A stretch of 64,000 nt of DNA, taken from contig NZ_CP038018.1 in NCBI RefSeq assembly GCF_008805035.1, positions 1,860,001 to 1,924,000 on the forward strand, given 5' to 3'. Of this stretch, positions 35,437 to 43,588 are shown one piece after another. Source of the DNA: Eikenella exigua. GTDB lineage: Bacteria > Pseudomonadota > Gammaproteobacteria > Burkholderiales > Neisseriaceae. Numbering within the stretch: position 1 is the stretch's first letter; every line of letters begins with the position of its first letter. The position numbers and the translations under genes were made by a program. The notes under the pieces are model-generated. The model made no database searches, was not told where the DNA came from, and saw nothing but the letters and a program-made list of their open reading frames with translations.

Positions 35437-36237
35437 TCAAAACAACGCAGCCTGTTTTTCCACCGGCGTAAAATTGCAAATCACTAATTCCCCGCTGGTT
35501 TTTAAATCAGTGCTGTTGGATACCGTGTATTTAATCTCCAGCCGCCGCATCCAAAACTCCGAAAACAGCGCGGCTATATCCGGGTGGTCGTTGATACTCA
35601 ACATTAACTTACCCTTCATATTGCGCATAGCCGCCGCCAGTCTCTCAAATTGCGACCATTCAAAATCCACGCCATAGCCGGCTGTCTCCCAATATGGCGG
35701 ATCGGCATAAAAAAACGTGTGCGGCCGGTCGTATCGCTCCACACAAGTCAGCCAATCGCCATGCTCAATATACGCACCAGACAAACGTCGGTGTGCCGCC
35801 GCCAGTCTTTCGCGCACCGTAGCAATATCAAAAGCCCGGTCAGTGGTGGCATAGCCAAAATTCTGCCCGTCGATTTTGCCGCCGAAGGCGTGTTGCTGTA
35901 AAAAAAAGAAACGTACGGCGCGCTGAATATCGGTCAAAGTTTTTAAATTGACCGCCTGAAACCAATCCCAATCCTCACGACTGCCCAGCATAAACTCGAA
36001 ATGGCGGCAAAACTCGTCAAAATGGCAACGCACTACCCGATATAAATTAACGAGCTCACCGTTGATGTCGTTAATCACATCAGTTTTTGCCGGGTGCTCA
36101 CGCATAAAAAACAAAGCCGCACCACCGGTGAACAGCTCCACATAGCACTCATGCGGCGGGAATAGCGGTAATAATTGGTCGGCAAGGCGGCGTTTGCCAC
36201 CCATCCACGGAATAATCGGTTGCGTTGCATCGCTCAT
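35437..36237 (-). CDS. Prophage DNA adenine methylase (D12/Dam family)
   Basis: A 266-residue N6-adenine methyltransferase of the D12 class. PWMGGKRRLADQL (motif X) and ELFTGGAALFF (motif I, SAM binding) are near the N-terminus; the catalytic DPPY is in FFYADPPYWETAGYGVDF (about residue 180). No restriction gene is adjacent, so it is an orphan, probably protecting phage DNA or regulating expression. ATG 36237 was chosen because GGAGCCTGCAA precedes it and the family N-terminus begins there. Confidence 0.92.
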   Translation of the reverse strand: MSDATQPIIPWMGGKRRLADQLLPLFPPHECYVELFTGGAALFFMREHPAKTDVINDINGELVNLYRVVRCHFDEFCRHFEFMLGSREDWDWFQAVNLKTLTDIQRAVRFFFLQQHAFGGKIDGQNFGYATTDRAFDIATVRERLAAAHRRLSGAYIEHGDWLTCVERYDRPHTFFYADPPYWETAGYGVDFEWSQFERLAAAMRNMKGKLMLSINDHPDIAALFSEFWMRRLEIKYTVSNSTDLKTSGELVICNFTPVEKQAALF

Positions 36238-36257
36238 TTGCAGGCTCCAAAACAGCA

Positions 36258-36281
36258 AGCAGGCTTGCGGGCAAGCCTGCT
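36258..36281 (-). terminator. Perfect 11-bp hairpin between lysis genes and methylase
   Basis: AGCAGGCTTGC-GG-GCAAGCCTGCT. Both flanks are moderately T-rich on the respective 3' side. It may end the phage late transcript ahead of the methylase gene. Confidence 0.5.
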
Positions 36282-36337
36282 AAAAATAATGCCCACACAA
36301 AGGAGGGCGGGAGGAACTGCCGCAAGGCGGCGGGTTT

Positions 36338-36835
36338 TTACTTATCTGCTGTACCGGCCACCACGCGCCCATACGCCTGCCACTCGGCTAGGTCGTTGCG
36401 CTGGGTGTCGGCTATTTCTGCCAATCCTGCATATTCTTTTGCGCAGTGGCCGAATAACTGCCAGCCTCGGGCAGCGGCTTCATCAACCGCGCCGGCGGTG
36501 CCGGTGGCTTGGGGCAGGGAGCGACTACGGGCAGCGGCGTAGGCGCGCACGCGCTCAAGCTCGCCGCGCAGATTATCCACAGCAATTTTTGCATGTTCTC
36601 TTTCCTTTTCTACTTCGGCCTGCGCGGCAGTTAATGCCGCCTGCGCCTGCCTTTCTTTTTCCAACACCGCGCCGGTTTGTTTCGCCAGCGCCTCGGTTTG
36701 TTGTTGCTTCAGTTTGGCTTCAGCGGCTCGGTAGCCCGCGTTATAGCGCTGCTCGCCGTACCAATATTCGCCGCCCACCACCGCCGCCAGCAGGGCGGCA
36801 ATGGCTAGCGGTTTCCAATATTTGACTATCCACAT
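36338..36835 (-). CDS. Rz-like inner-membrane spanin
   Basis: A 165-residue protein with an N-terminal membrane helix (WKPLAIAALLAAVVGGEYWY, residues 7-26) and a long periplasmic coiled coil rich in A, E, K and Q (about residues 33-105), the layout of i-spanins. With its outer-membrane partner it fuses the two membranes in the last step of lysis. The partner Rz1 is embedded in another frame of the same DNA (36412-36594), which strongly supports the call. Confidence 0.85.
   Translation of the reverse strand: MWIVKYWKPLAIAALLAAVVGGEYWYGEQRYNAGYRAAEAKLKQQQTEALAKQTGAVLEKERQAQAALTAAQAEVEKEREHAKIAVDNLRGELERVRAYAAARSRSLPQATGTAGAVDEAAARGWQLFGHCAKEYAGLAEIADTQRNDLAEWQAYGRVVAGTADK
36412..36594 (-). CDS. 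Rz1-like outer-membrane spanin, embedded in Rz
   Basis: A 60-residue lipoprotein read wholly within the Rz-like gene in another frame. Signal peptide MQKLLWIICAASLSAC ends in a lipobox with cysteine 16. The mature part is proline-rich (APTPLPVVAPCPKPPAPPAR), as in lambda Rz1. AAGGAAAGAGAAC supplies a ribosome-binding site. Confidence 0.85.
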   Translation of the reverse strand: MQKLLWIICAASLSACAPTPLPVVAPCPKPPAPPARLMKPLPEAGSYSATAQKNMQDWQK

Positions 36836-36841
36836 CGTTTC

Positions 36842-36964
36842 TTACCTCAACAATACGGCCAAAATTTCAGGCAGCCTGAAAGCCAAAATCAGCAATATCA
36901 AGCCGCCCACAACGTGCCAGAAGGTTTTACGCACTTCTTTTGGACTCACATTCATTGCTTCCAT
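36842..36964 (-). CDS. Small single-helix phage membrane protein
   Basis: A 40-residue peptide starting MEAMNVSPKEVRKTFWHV with one strong hydrophobic helix (VVGGLILLILAF, then ILAVLL). CTAGGAGTATTTTTA gives an excellent ribosome-binding site for ATG 36964. Its position between endolysin and spanin suggests a holin or antiholin role, but no family is recognised. Its C-terminal codons run through a palindrome of two foreign-dialect uptake sequences (36868-36884). A longer reading from ATG 37009 exists but lacks a ribosome-binding site. Confidence 0.5.
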   Translation of the reverse strand: MEAMNVSPKEVRKTFWHVVGGLILLILAFRLPEILAVLLR

Positions 36965-37046
36965 TAAAAATACTCCTAGCATTTTGAAAGTAAATCGTTT
37001 ATCATTCATACAGTTTTCAATCTTTCCGCTCAAAGGTTGAATACAG

Positions 37047-37079
37047 AAACCCCGCAAACCAGCCCAGTTTGCGGGGTTT
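37047..37079. terminator. 13-bp perfect hairpin, terminator-like
   Basis: AAACCCCGCAAAC and GTTTGCGGGGTTT pair around a seven-base loop. T-rich sequence follows on the + strand; on the minus strand it separates the gene at 37086 from the small membrane protein. Confidence 0.6.
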
Positions 37080-37085
37080 CGCTTT

Positions 37086-37250
37086 TCAGGCAGCCTGTTC
37101 CAACCGCGCCAAAAACTGCCGGTAGTTACGCAATTCATGCTCCGCGTGCCGGGCGGCATAGGCATCGCCGATGGCTTTAGCATCAGCCAGCAACGCCTCT
37201 TGCTCGGCAATCATGCGGCGCACCCAGTCGGCTGTACTCTCATCTGCCAT
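37086..37250 (-). CDS. Small phage protein of unknown function
   Basis: A 54-residue helical protein (MADESTADWVRRMIAEQEAL, then ARHAEHELRNYRQFLARLEQ). The ATG at 37250 lies one base before the endolysin stop in the same direction, indicating coupling. The end overlaps a Simonsiella-type uptake sequence. No family is recognised. Confidence 0.55.
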   Translation of the reverse strand: MADESTADWVRRMIAEQEALLADAKAIGDAYAARHAEHELRNYRQFLARLEQAA

Positions 37251-37251
37251 G

Positions 37252-37800
37252 CTATGCCTCGCTTTCGCCTTGCTTGCCTGTGGCATCCACCAGCGGCAAC
37301 TCGTAGCGGATGGCTGCTGGCTCGGATTTAACACACTGCTTATCGCGCCAGTAGCTCGGCCACCAAAAGCTCAATTCCGCCGCATTAAACGGGATGATGC
37401 TCACGCGGTTGCCCTGATTACCGCCCAAACCCATCAGGCGACCTTGTCTGTCTTTGCCCACGATAAAAAACACATGATTGCCGCCGGTGCGTTTTTTGAC
37501 TGCTAGGCAGCCGTAGGCCGGTTTGGATAGGCGGGTAAGGTAGCGTTCATCCGCCCACGCGCCCGCGCGATACCATTGCGGCACCACAAAGCGGCCGGCT
37601 TCACCCAAACACATGCCGGCAAATGTGCCACACCACGCCACCTCATCGTCCGTCCACCATGCCTTCTGTTCACCGTTGTAGCCGCCGAACTTTTTCACCC
37701 AGCGTTGGATTTCCGGGTTGTGCTGCGGGCCCGGTATCTCACGCAAACCCAAGTGGCTTTTCGCTTTGGCAATCCACGGCAATTCGGTTTGTTTCGTCAT
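37252..37800 (-). CDS. Phage endolysin-like peptidase, TIGR02594 family
   Basis: A 182-residue protein of the TIGR02594 family, an NlpC/P60- or CHAP-like cysteine peptidase group found in phage lysis cassettes. Visible are the N-terminal AKSHLGLREIPGPQHNPEIQ RW, the active-site cysteine in EVAWCGTFAGMCL (about residue 54) and the histidine in GGNHVFFIVGKD. There is no signal peptide, so it would need a holin. TTTGGAGGTTAAAA precedes ATG 37800, with a terminator directly in front. Confidence 0.8.
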   Translation of the reverse strand: MTKQTELPWIAKAKSHLGLREIPGPQHNPEIQRWVKKFGGYNGEQKAWWTDDEVAWCGTFAGMCLGEAGRFVVPQWYRAGAWADERYLTRLSKPAYGCLAVKKRTGGNHVFFIVGKDRQGRLMGLGGNQGNRVSIIPFNAAELSFWWPSYWRDKQCVKSEPAAIRYELPLVDATGKQGESEA

Positions 37801-37813
37801 TTTTAACCTCCAA

Positions 37814-37838
37814 ACAAAAAGCCCGCACAATAGCGGGC
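37814..37838 (-). terminator. Terminator immediately upstream of the endolysin
   Basis: On the minus strand GCCCGC-TATTGT-GCGGGC is followed by TTTTTGTTT, which runs into the endolysin ribosome-binding site. It may delay endolysin expression until antitermination. Confidence 0.7.
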
Positions 37839-37948
37839 AGAAACGTAAGTCTTTGATTTTTCCAGGTAGCCTTAAAATGCGCCAAATAGGTGTAAATCCA
37901 CCTAATTAAAAATATATACCATTGTTTTAAAACGGTTTAATTTTTGCG

Positions 37949-38012
37949 TTTCAGGTAGCCTCATACCAGTTATAAAGGATTACTTAATAACTGGTATGAG
38001 GCTGCCTGGAAA
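37949..38012. repeat. 25-bp inverted repeat joining two uptake-sequence dialects
   Basis: The left arm TTTCAGGTAGCCTCATACCA plus GTTAT and the right arm ATAACTGGTATGAGGCTGCC plus TGGAAA pair around a 13-base loop with one mismatch and one extra base. The left arm ends in the Eikenella-type uptake sequence, the right in a Simonsiella-type one. The surrounding 280 bases (37840-38119) are AT-rich and hold no supported gene. Confidence 0.7.
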
Positions 38013-38119
38013 CGTTTTAATTTGGTGGTTTTACACCAGGTTAAATTCCAATTTACTGTTTATAAGGTTTATTTCAGCTTTCAGACTGCAGTCTTTCAGG
38101 TAGCCTAAAATTCTGCCGT

Positions 38120-38383
38120 CTAGCGGCGTGCCTTGAAGGCGGGATTAGCGCGGCAGCTGTCGGCAAACTCTTCCAGCCTTTTGGTGTACACGGCGGCGGT
38201 GTGCAGGGATTGGGTCAGCAGTTCCACGGCCTTGTCTTGGCCGGTACCGGCTCTGATTTGCGCCGCCGGCAGCCGGGGGGCGTCGGTGCTGGGTTTCGGT
38301 TTGCTGCAGACGGTCGGGTAGTGGGCGGGGCCGGTGCAGGCCGCCAGGCCCAGCAGTGCGGCGGTCAGGATTATTTTTGCCAT
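38120..38383 (-). CDS. Rz1-like lipoprotein (second outer spanin candidate)
   Basis: An 87-residue lipoprotein. The signal ends in LLGLAAC with lipobox cysteine 16, followed by a proline/lysine segment and a helical tail (AVELLTQSLHTAAVYTKRLE EFA). Its start overlaps the end of the coiled-coil gene at 38371, the overlapping Rz/Rz1 arrangement. Confidence 0.65.
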   Translation of the reverse strand: MAKIILTAALLGLAACTGPAHYPTVCSKPKPSTDAPRLPAAQIRAGTGQDKAVELLTQSLHTAAVYTKRLEEFADSCRANPAFKARR

Positions 38384-38760
38384 AGTCTGTTTATCCTTCT
38401 CAGGTTGTTAGCGGTCTCGCGTCCGACTTTTTCAGGTGGCCTGAAGGAGGCGGCCGGATGTTTGGCGGCCAGCTCGGCGCGCATCTGTGCCAGTTTTTGC
38501 GCCTGGGCACGGAGTTCCGCCCGGCTGCCGGCATTGTCCAGCTTGGCGCTTTGCAGTGCGGCGGTTTGGCTCTGTATCAGGCCGTCCTGCGCCACCATGA
38601 TCTCCAGCAGTTCGTCCCGCTCGGCCGCCAAGGCCGCCAGTTCGGCATTCTTGCCCGCCAGCGCTTCGGCAAAGCCGTACCACGAATAGGCGGTAAAGCC
38701 GGCCAGCGCCCCGCAAATCACGATGGCGGCGGTGCAGTGTTTGGGCAGTCTCGGCTTCAT
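38371..38760 (-). CDS. Rz-like coiled-coil membrane protein (second inner spanin candidate)
   Basis: A 129-residue protein with one N-terminal membrane helix (TAAIVICGALAGFTAYSWYG, residues 10-29) and a coiled coil to about residue 100 (LAALAAERDELLEIM, LRAQAQKLAQMRAEL). It starts at ATGA overlapping the holin-like gene and overlaps the lipoprotein gene downstream, so all are translationally linked. A variant uptake sequence AGGCCACCTGAAA lies in its 3' end. Confidence 0.65.
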   Translation of the reverse strand: MKPRLPKHCTAAIVICGALAGFTAYSWYGFAEALAGKNAELAALAAERDELLEIMVAQDGLIQSQTAALQSAKLDNAGSRAELRAQAQKLAQMRAELAAKHPAASFRPPEKVGRETANNLRRINRLWQK

Positions 38761-38999
38761 GATGCCTCTCCTTGTTCGTCCCGAGAGGCCGCCGGCCGCC
38801 GGCCGAGGATGCTGATGGCCTTGTTGGTGCTGTTCGCGCCGTAGCAGGCGCAGATGTAGGCCAGGTAGAAATCAAAGTGCAGGCTGCCCTTGTATGCCTG
38901 CCAGCCGATCACCGCGCTGCACACCACATGCCCGCTGAACATCACGACTTTGGACAGGCTGGCGGTACCGCCGCCGTATCCGGTCAGTAAGCCCCTCAT
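38757..38999 (-). CDS. Two-helix phage membrane protein, holin-like
   Basis: An 80-residue protein with hydrophobic segments at about residues 15-34 (LSKVVMFSGHVVCSAVIGWQ) and 43-58 (FDFYLAYICACYGANS) and a charged tail. Size and position fit a holin or the small DUF2644-like phage membrane proteins; I cannot decide. ATGA overlaps at both ends couple it to its neighbours. Confidence 0.55.
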   Translation of the reverse strand: MRGLLTGYGGGTASLSKVVMFSGHVVCSAVIGWQAYKGSLHFDFYLAYICACYGANSTNKAISILGRRPAASRDEQGEAS

Positions 39000-39700
39000 A
39001 GATACGCTCCCAATCTCGCGGCGGCGGTTTCCAACTGCGCGCGCGTTGCCGCGTCCAATTCCTTTTCCGCATACACGGCCAGATAGCCTGCCACGCGCCC
39101 GCCTTTTTTAACGGGGTAGCGGTATACCCGCCGCACGCCGTAGCCGTGTGCCAGCAGGTCGGTATTCAGGCTCGGCGTTTCGTCCGCCGTGCCGTCGGCA
39201 AAGTAAAAGCCCTGCTTCTCCGGCTGCCACGCCGACACGCCACTCTGCCCGGCCAGGATTCTCTCCACCGTGGACTTGCCGCTTAAAATCGGCAGCCACG
39301 ACAGCCCGATTTCCGACACCATGCGCTGTTCGTCCTGCTTGGTTTTGGCAAATACCAACAGCCGCCCCTGATATTCGTAGGGGTTGCTGCTCGGTACGAA
39401 TTTGTAGCCCAAAACGGCCTGCAGGTCCGCCATCGCCACGCCGTCCGCCGCGCTTTCGGCTTCTTTGTTTTCCACAAAGCCGTGCGGGGACTGCAGGTAG
39501 GGCGCGGCCGACCCTTCTTTGCGCGCCCCTTCGATTGCCGTTTCTGCACCGGCCCGGCTGAAACGGTCGACCAGCGCGATGGGGTCGGTTTTCCACAACA
39601 CCAGTGCCGGGATGCCGGCGAGAAACAGCAGTACGCCGCGCCGGAAGCCGACCTGCCGTAAAAAGTCGGCAATGATTTGGTATTTATCCTGTTCGGACAT
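38996..39700 (-). CDS. Phage membrane-anchored protein of unknown function
   Basis: A 234-residue protein. ACGGAGGATGAA is a strong ribosome-binding site for ATG 39700. A helix at residues 20-36 (RGVLLFLAGIPALVLWK) anchors a predicted periplasmic domain (about residues 40-234) that ends VKKGGRVAGYLAVYAEKEL. I recognise no family. It opens the coupled cassette leading to the holin-like and spanin-like genes, so a role in lysis or host-envelope interaction is possible. Confidence 0.65.
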   Translation of the reverse strand: MSEQDKYQIIADFLRQVGFRRGVLLFLAGIPALVLWKTDPIALVDRFSRAGAETAIEGARKEGSAAPYLQSPHGFVENKEAESAADGVAMADLQAVLGYKFVPSSNPYEYQGRLLVFAKTKQDEQRMVSEIGLSWLPILSGKSTVERILAGQSGVSAWQPEKQGFYFADGTADETPSLNTDLLAHGYGVRRVYRYPVKKGGRVAGYLAVYAEKELDAATRAQLETAAARLGAYL

Positions 39701-39845
39701 TTCATCCTCCGTTTTCAGGCGGTGCCGCCCGCAGTGCCCAGACCGTGCCTTAACCGTCCGTATAAGGTTTTTCGCGGGAAACCCGTCATTGCCTCCTCCA
39801 ACCAACCAATCGATTAAAGTGCCGGCCGGTAAAGTGCCGGGCAGC

Positions 39846-40565
39846 TCATTGATCCGCCCCTTGCAATTGGCCGGCAACCAGCCGGATTTCGGCCAAGATT
39901 TCGGCGGTGCGCTCCTCCGCCTCGGCAGCGCTCTTCAAGCCTTTGAGTTCGAGCTTGCGCATCCGCAGCATCCCCAGCTTGTCCGTCGCCGCCCGTAAGG
40001 CATCGGCTTGGGCGATGATGATGTCGGCCGCTTCGCATGCCGTCTTGCCGGCGGGTTTGGCAAAGGCGGCCACCTGTAACGGCGCTTCCCCTTTGCAGCC
40101 GCCGGCCTTGTAGTCGCGCGCCTGCCGTTCGCGCAGCCGGTATTCGGCTTCAAAGCGGGTAATGTGGCGGTAGGCCTGTTCCACCGCGTTATCGATGGAC
40201 TCCATACCGCGCTCCACGGCTTCGGCTAAAAGCCGGGAGGCGGCCTCTTCGGTCAGCACCCACGCCTTGGCTTGAACATCCCACGTTTGATGCCCGTTCT
40301 CCCGCGGGGTGAAGGTCAGTCCGTCGGGCAGCTCGCCTATCTGTTCCACCACTACCGCCGCGCCGTCACCGGTCCGGTAGGCGGTCTTGCCCCGGTGGTC
40401 GGGCAGGTATTGCCATCTGCCGTCCGTCTCGCAAGGCCAAAAGCCGTGTTTCGCCTGCGGCCCGATACGCAGCGCATTGTCCGGCGGCAGGCTGTCCGGG
40501 TTGGCCGGGGCGCTGTAGGTATAGGGGTGCAGCGGGTGGGTGTCGTCAAAGTAGAAGTTCTGCAT
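39846..40565 (-). CDS. Phage tail fibre-associated/assembly-like protein
   Basis: A 239-residue protein. The N-terminal third (DDTHPLHPYTYSAPANPDSL) resembles the lead part of tail-fibre assembly chaperones and related tail proteins. The rest is helical and charged. It follows the tail fibre gene with a two-base gap, which supports an accessory role. A longer upstream reading lacks a start context. The exact family is uncertain. Confidence 0.55.
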   Translation of the reverse strand: MQNFYFDDTHPLHPYTYSAPANPDSLPPDNALRIGPQAKHGFWPCETDGRWQYLPDHRGKTAYRTGDGAAVVVEQIGELPDGLTFTPRENGHQTWDVQAKAWVLTEEAASRLLAEAVERGMESIDNAVEQAYRHITRFEAEYRLRERQARDYKAGGCKGEAPLQVAAFAKPAGKTACEAADIIIAQADALRAATDKLGMLRMRKLELKGLKSAAEAEERTAEILAEIRLVAGQLQGADQ

Positions 40566-40567
40566 GG

Positions 40568-41602
40568 TTACACTCCCAGGTAGATGGCCGGCGTGAAGCC
40601 GATATTGAGCGGGCGGTTTTCGCCGTTCGCCCCAGGGTTTTGTTTCGGCGTGTCCATCGTGATGGTGGTGGCCAGCCCGGTATGGTTTTCCGTCCAATCC
40701 GCGCTGGCCACCTTGGGCGGGGTGTTGACTTGGTTCACCATCCCGCACGTGACGTACATGGGATTGCCGGTCGGAATGCCTTTATTCCCAAGCGACGGGT
40801 CGCGGGGCAGCCAAATATCATCATTATCCGTCGCTCCTAAGCCGGTAACGTGGTAGTGCTTCGCCAGAGTATCTGACTGAACTTCACCCAGAGTTTTAGA
40901 TGGGCGTAAAAAGTAGCCACGCCCGTCGGTATGGAACAGATTTGGCGTGTTGATCTGCCCGTTCTTCAACTCAATCTTAAACGCCCGTTTGTAGGGCTCA
41001 GGTAATGATTTCAAAGCCTTCCCTTGGGGTGAGTTTTCCGGGTATTTATCTCCGGTGGCTAGGTACCACTTTGCCGGCATAGCGTCAGCGGTAGTGGACA
41101 GCAGTTCAATCTTGCCGACAAATAGACCATCACCGGTACCGGTTTTGGCTAGCAGCTTTTTCAGTTCGGCCACCTCCCTCTCCAGGGTTTCAGTGGAGAG
41201 TTTGGCGGCAGCGGCAGTATTGCCAGCAGTCTGCGCGGCTTGGCTGGCCGTTTGTGCTGTTCTATCTGCATTCGTGGCAGCCTGGCTAGCGCTGTCAGCC
41301 TTACCAGCGGCGGCAGTGGCTACTTTTTCCGCCTCAGTTAGCTTGGTTTGCAGTTGTTGCAACTGCTTTTTCAGTTCGGCCAGTTCACCGGATGGCGCAG
41401 CGTTCCCACCGGCTTTTTCCAGCTTTGCCACCCGTTCCGTCAGTTCAGCTGCAGCCTTTTTAATCTGCTTTAGCTCTTCATCTGATCCACTGCCGACCTT
41501 TCCTGTCAGTTCGGTAAAATTGTCGTTGCACTTCTGAAATCCGACGCGGATACTGTCGCCGCCGGCGCCGTTTGGCAGGCTGCCCAAATTGATTTGCTCC
41601 AT
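40568..41602 (-). CDS. Phage tail fibre protein
   Basis: A 344-residue protein. A short N-terminal attachment region (INLGSLPNGAGGDSIRVGFQ) is followed by a long coiled coil rich in A, K, E, Q and T (about residues 40-155). The C-terminal part resembles a tail-collar/receptor-binding tip (YLATGDKYPENSPQGKAL, NTPNLFHTDGRGYFLRPS, NRPLNIGFTPAIYLGV). It probably recognises the host surface. Confidence 0.8.
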   Translation of the reverse strand: MEQINLGSLPNGAGGDSIRVGFQKCNDNFTELTGKVGSGSDEELKQIKKAAAELTERVAKLEKAGGNAAPSGELAELKKQLQQLQTKLTEAEKVATAAAGKADSASQAATNADRTAQTASQAAQTAGNTAAAAKLSTETLEREVAELKKLLAKTGTGDGLFVGKIELLSTTADAMPAKWYLATGDKYPENSPQGKALKSLPEPYKRAFKIELKNGQINTPNLFHTDGRGYFLRPSKTLGEVQSDTLAKHYHVTGLGATDNDDIWLPRDPSLGNKGIPTGNPMYVTCGMVNQVNTPPKVASADWTENHTGLATTITMDTPKQNPGANGENRPLNIGFTPAIYLGV

Positions 41603-41650
41603 ATTATCTCCAATAAAAAAGACTCATCAGGGTCTTGGTAATGAAAGCCG

Positions 41651-43588
41651 TTATACCGGCAACCGGCACAGAATCCAGTTTTCCGGGACATACTCCGGCG
41701 GTTGGTATGCCTTGCCATCGGATTTGAGCGAAATATACTTGTACACCTCCAACTTGTCGTCGCTGTGGCGGAAGCCTTGCCCGCCCCAAAACGGCACTTG
41801 ATCCGAGCGGTTCTCTTCGGTTGAGTTCAGAATCAAGTCGATTAAATCCAGCAACCCTTTCTGTGCGGCAGCGGCAGCCTGAATCTCTTTCTGCGCCTCC
41901 ACATCCCAGCCGCCCCAAGTCTCAAACTCGCGTTGTGCCTCTGCTTCATTGTAGCGGTTCTGCAAGACCCGGAGATCCCGCCGCCGTTTAGCCGCCTCTT
42001 CCGGCGAGTAGTTGGCATTTTCTTCATAAGCCACCACCGGATTGAGCTTAAACAGGAGGTTGAATGCCCGTTGCAGGCTCCAGGTGCTGTTCGTCAAAAA
42101 GTTGTTGAATTTATCCAGTACGCTGGGGTTGCCCATCAACTCGTCCCAAGATGGTTTATGCTGCGGCGCGTAGTAGTCCAAATTCGCCCGTTTATATACG
42201 TCTGACATTCGGAGTGGCACGGTCGGATTCCACGGTGCGCCTTTGTAGTCGTCCGGCACGTTCGGCCCGTGAACATACAGCGGACGATTGGACATCGAAC
42301 GCTCGAAGGCGCTGTGTGCCATCGTACCACCCACCGCGTTGAGTAACCCGCCGCCAGGCAATTTGAACAATCCTGCCGCGCCGTGCACCAACATATTGCA
42401 TACCTTGCTGTAGTCGTGCCCGCCCTTGACAGTGTAGATAGCCCCTTGGTTGGGGCGGGTGTCGTTACGCACCGTGATGGCCTGCCCCTTGCGGATAGCC
42501 GCCGTATTGGACAGTAGGCGTAGGTAAGGGCGGGCGTTATTCAACACCTCGTATCGTAATGGCTTATCCGGGTCGCCCTCGAACAGTTGCGACATCTGGC
42601 GCTTGACCGCTGTGTTTTCCTGTCCGATCCTTTGCGCCAACTCGTCCAGAGGCAGTGGTGTATCGGTGGCAAACACATAACTACCACGGTCGATGTAGCC
42701 CATCTCAAACGGCGATGGTTGCTGCGCCATACCGAACATATCGCCAGTATCGCCCACTGTCATCACAAACTTCATCGGTGCCGGTTCGTAGCGGTACACT
42801 ACCAAACCGTAGGATGTTGGCTCGGCTACAGTCGAGCATTGTGCAAAGTATTCCCACGGGATGCCGGCTAATTCGTAAAAATGCACCGTGATTTCTGTAT
42901 TCGACGACATCTCCACATACAGCCGCCCGCCGCAGCAAGAAACCAAGCCGAAGCCGTCCAACTCCGTCTGCGGGCTGTCGGTTGCGCCCAGGGCGCGGCT
43001 GCGGAAGGTCATGGTTACCGGCAGGCCGGTAAACAAACCCTGCCCCAAGCCTTGGCTGCGTGTCCAATCCAGCCGATATTTTGGGTAGTCGGCCGCCGTA
43101 CCGCCACCGTAGCGCAGTTTGTTCAGCAACTTGGCCAATTGCCAATCCTGCCCGGAAAGCACTGAGTGTACTAGGCGTCTGGCCTTTTCCCATTTGTCCG
43201 CATCGTAGCCACTGCCCCAGCCGTGAATCACCGCCGGCAGCAAGGGCTCGCTGTCCCGTTCGCCGCCGTACAGCGAGAACTCGAAACGCACAGTGCAGGC
43301 AGTGCGAATCATGCCGCCGCGGGTGCGCAGCATACCGGCAGAATGTATTTCACCGCCTTGAGTCAAGCCGCGCTCCATCAGTTTTTTCAGTGGACGGTTG
43401 CGACAGCCGTCATTGAGCGGCAGTTCGCTGCCGTCAGCGGCCACCACCGACAACTGCCCCGGTTGATTCAGGTCGCGCAGGCGCAGGGTCATGCTGCCGA
43501 TCAGCTTAGGGCAGAACAGATTTTTCGCCAACACGTTCACGCCCTGTCCGTTGTACACTGCCAGCCCGTAATCAGTTGACGTAGCCAT
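41651..43588 (-). CDS. Large phage tail-tip protein of unknown family
   Basis: A 645-residue protein lying between the J-like tail-tip protein and the tail fibre. ATG 43588 was preferred because GGGAGACAG precedes it; an upstream in-frame ATG exists at 43633. The N-terminal region begins MATSTDYGLAVYNGQGVNVL and resembles the small-protein start of the preceding gene product in style (EYGIQMYDNDG). The C-terminus is helical (about residues 520-610). No family is recognised with confidence. Confidence 0.7.
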   Translation of the reverse strand: MATSTDYGLAVYNGQGVNVLAKNLFCPKLIGSMTLRLRDLNQPGQLSVVAADGSELPLNDGCRNRPLKKLMERGLTQGGEIHSAGMLRTRGGMIRTACTVRFEFSLYGGERDSEPLLPAVIHGWGSGYDADKWEKARRLVHSVLSGQDWQLAKLLNKLRYGGGTAADYPKYRLDWTRSQGLGQGLFTGLPVTMTFRSRALGATDSPQTELDGFGLVSCCGGRLYVEMSSNTEITVHFYELAGIPWEYFAQCSTVAEPTSYGLVVYRYEPAPMKFVMTVGDTGDMFGMAQQPSPFEMGYIDRGSYVFATDTPLPLDELAQRIGQENTAVKRQMSQLFEGDPDKPLRYEVLNNARPYLRLLSNTAAIRKGQAITVRNDTRPNQGAIYTVKGGHDYSKVCNMLVHGAAGLFKLPGGGLLNAVGGTMAHSAFERSMSNRPLYVHGPNVPDDYKGAPWNPTVPLRMSDVYKRANLDYYAPQHKPSWDELMGNPSVLDKFNNFLTNSTWSLQRAFNLLFKLNPVVAYEENANYSPEEAAKRRRDLRVLQNRYNEAEAQREFETWGGWDVEAQKEIQAAAAAQKGLLDLIDLILNSTEENRSDQVPFWGGQGFRHSDDKLEVYKYISLKSDGKAYQPPEYVPENWILCRLPV

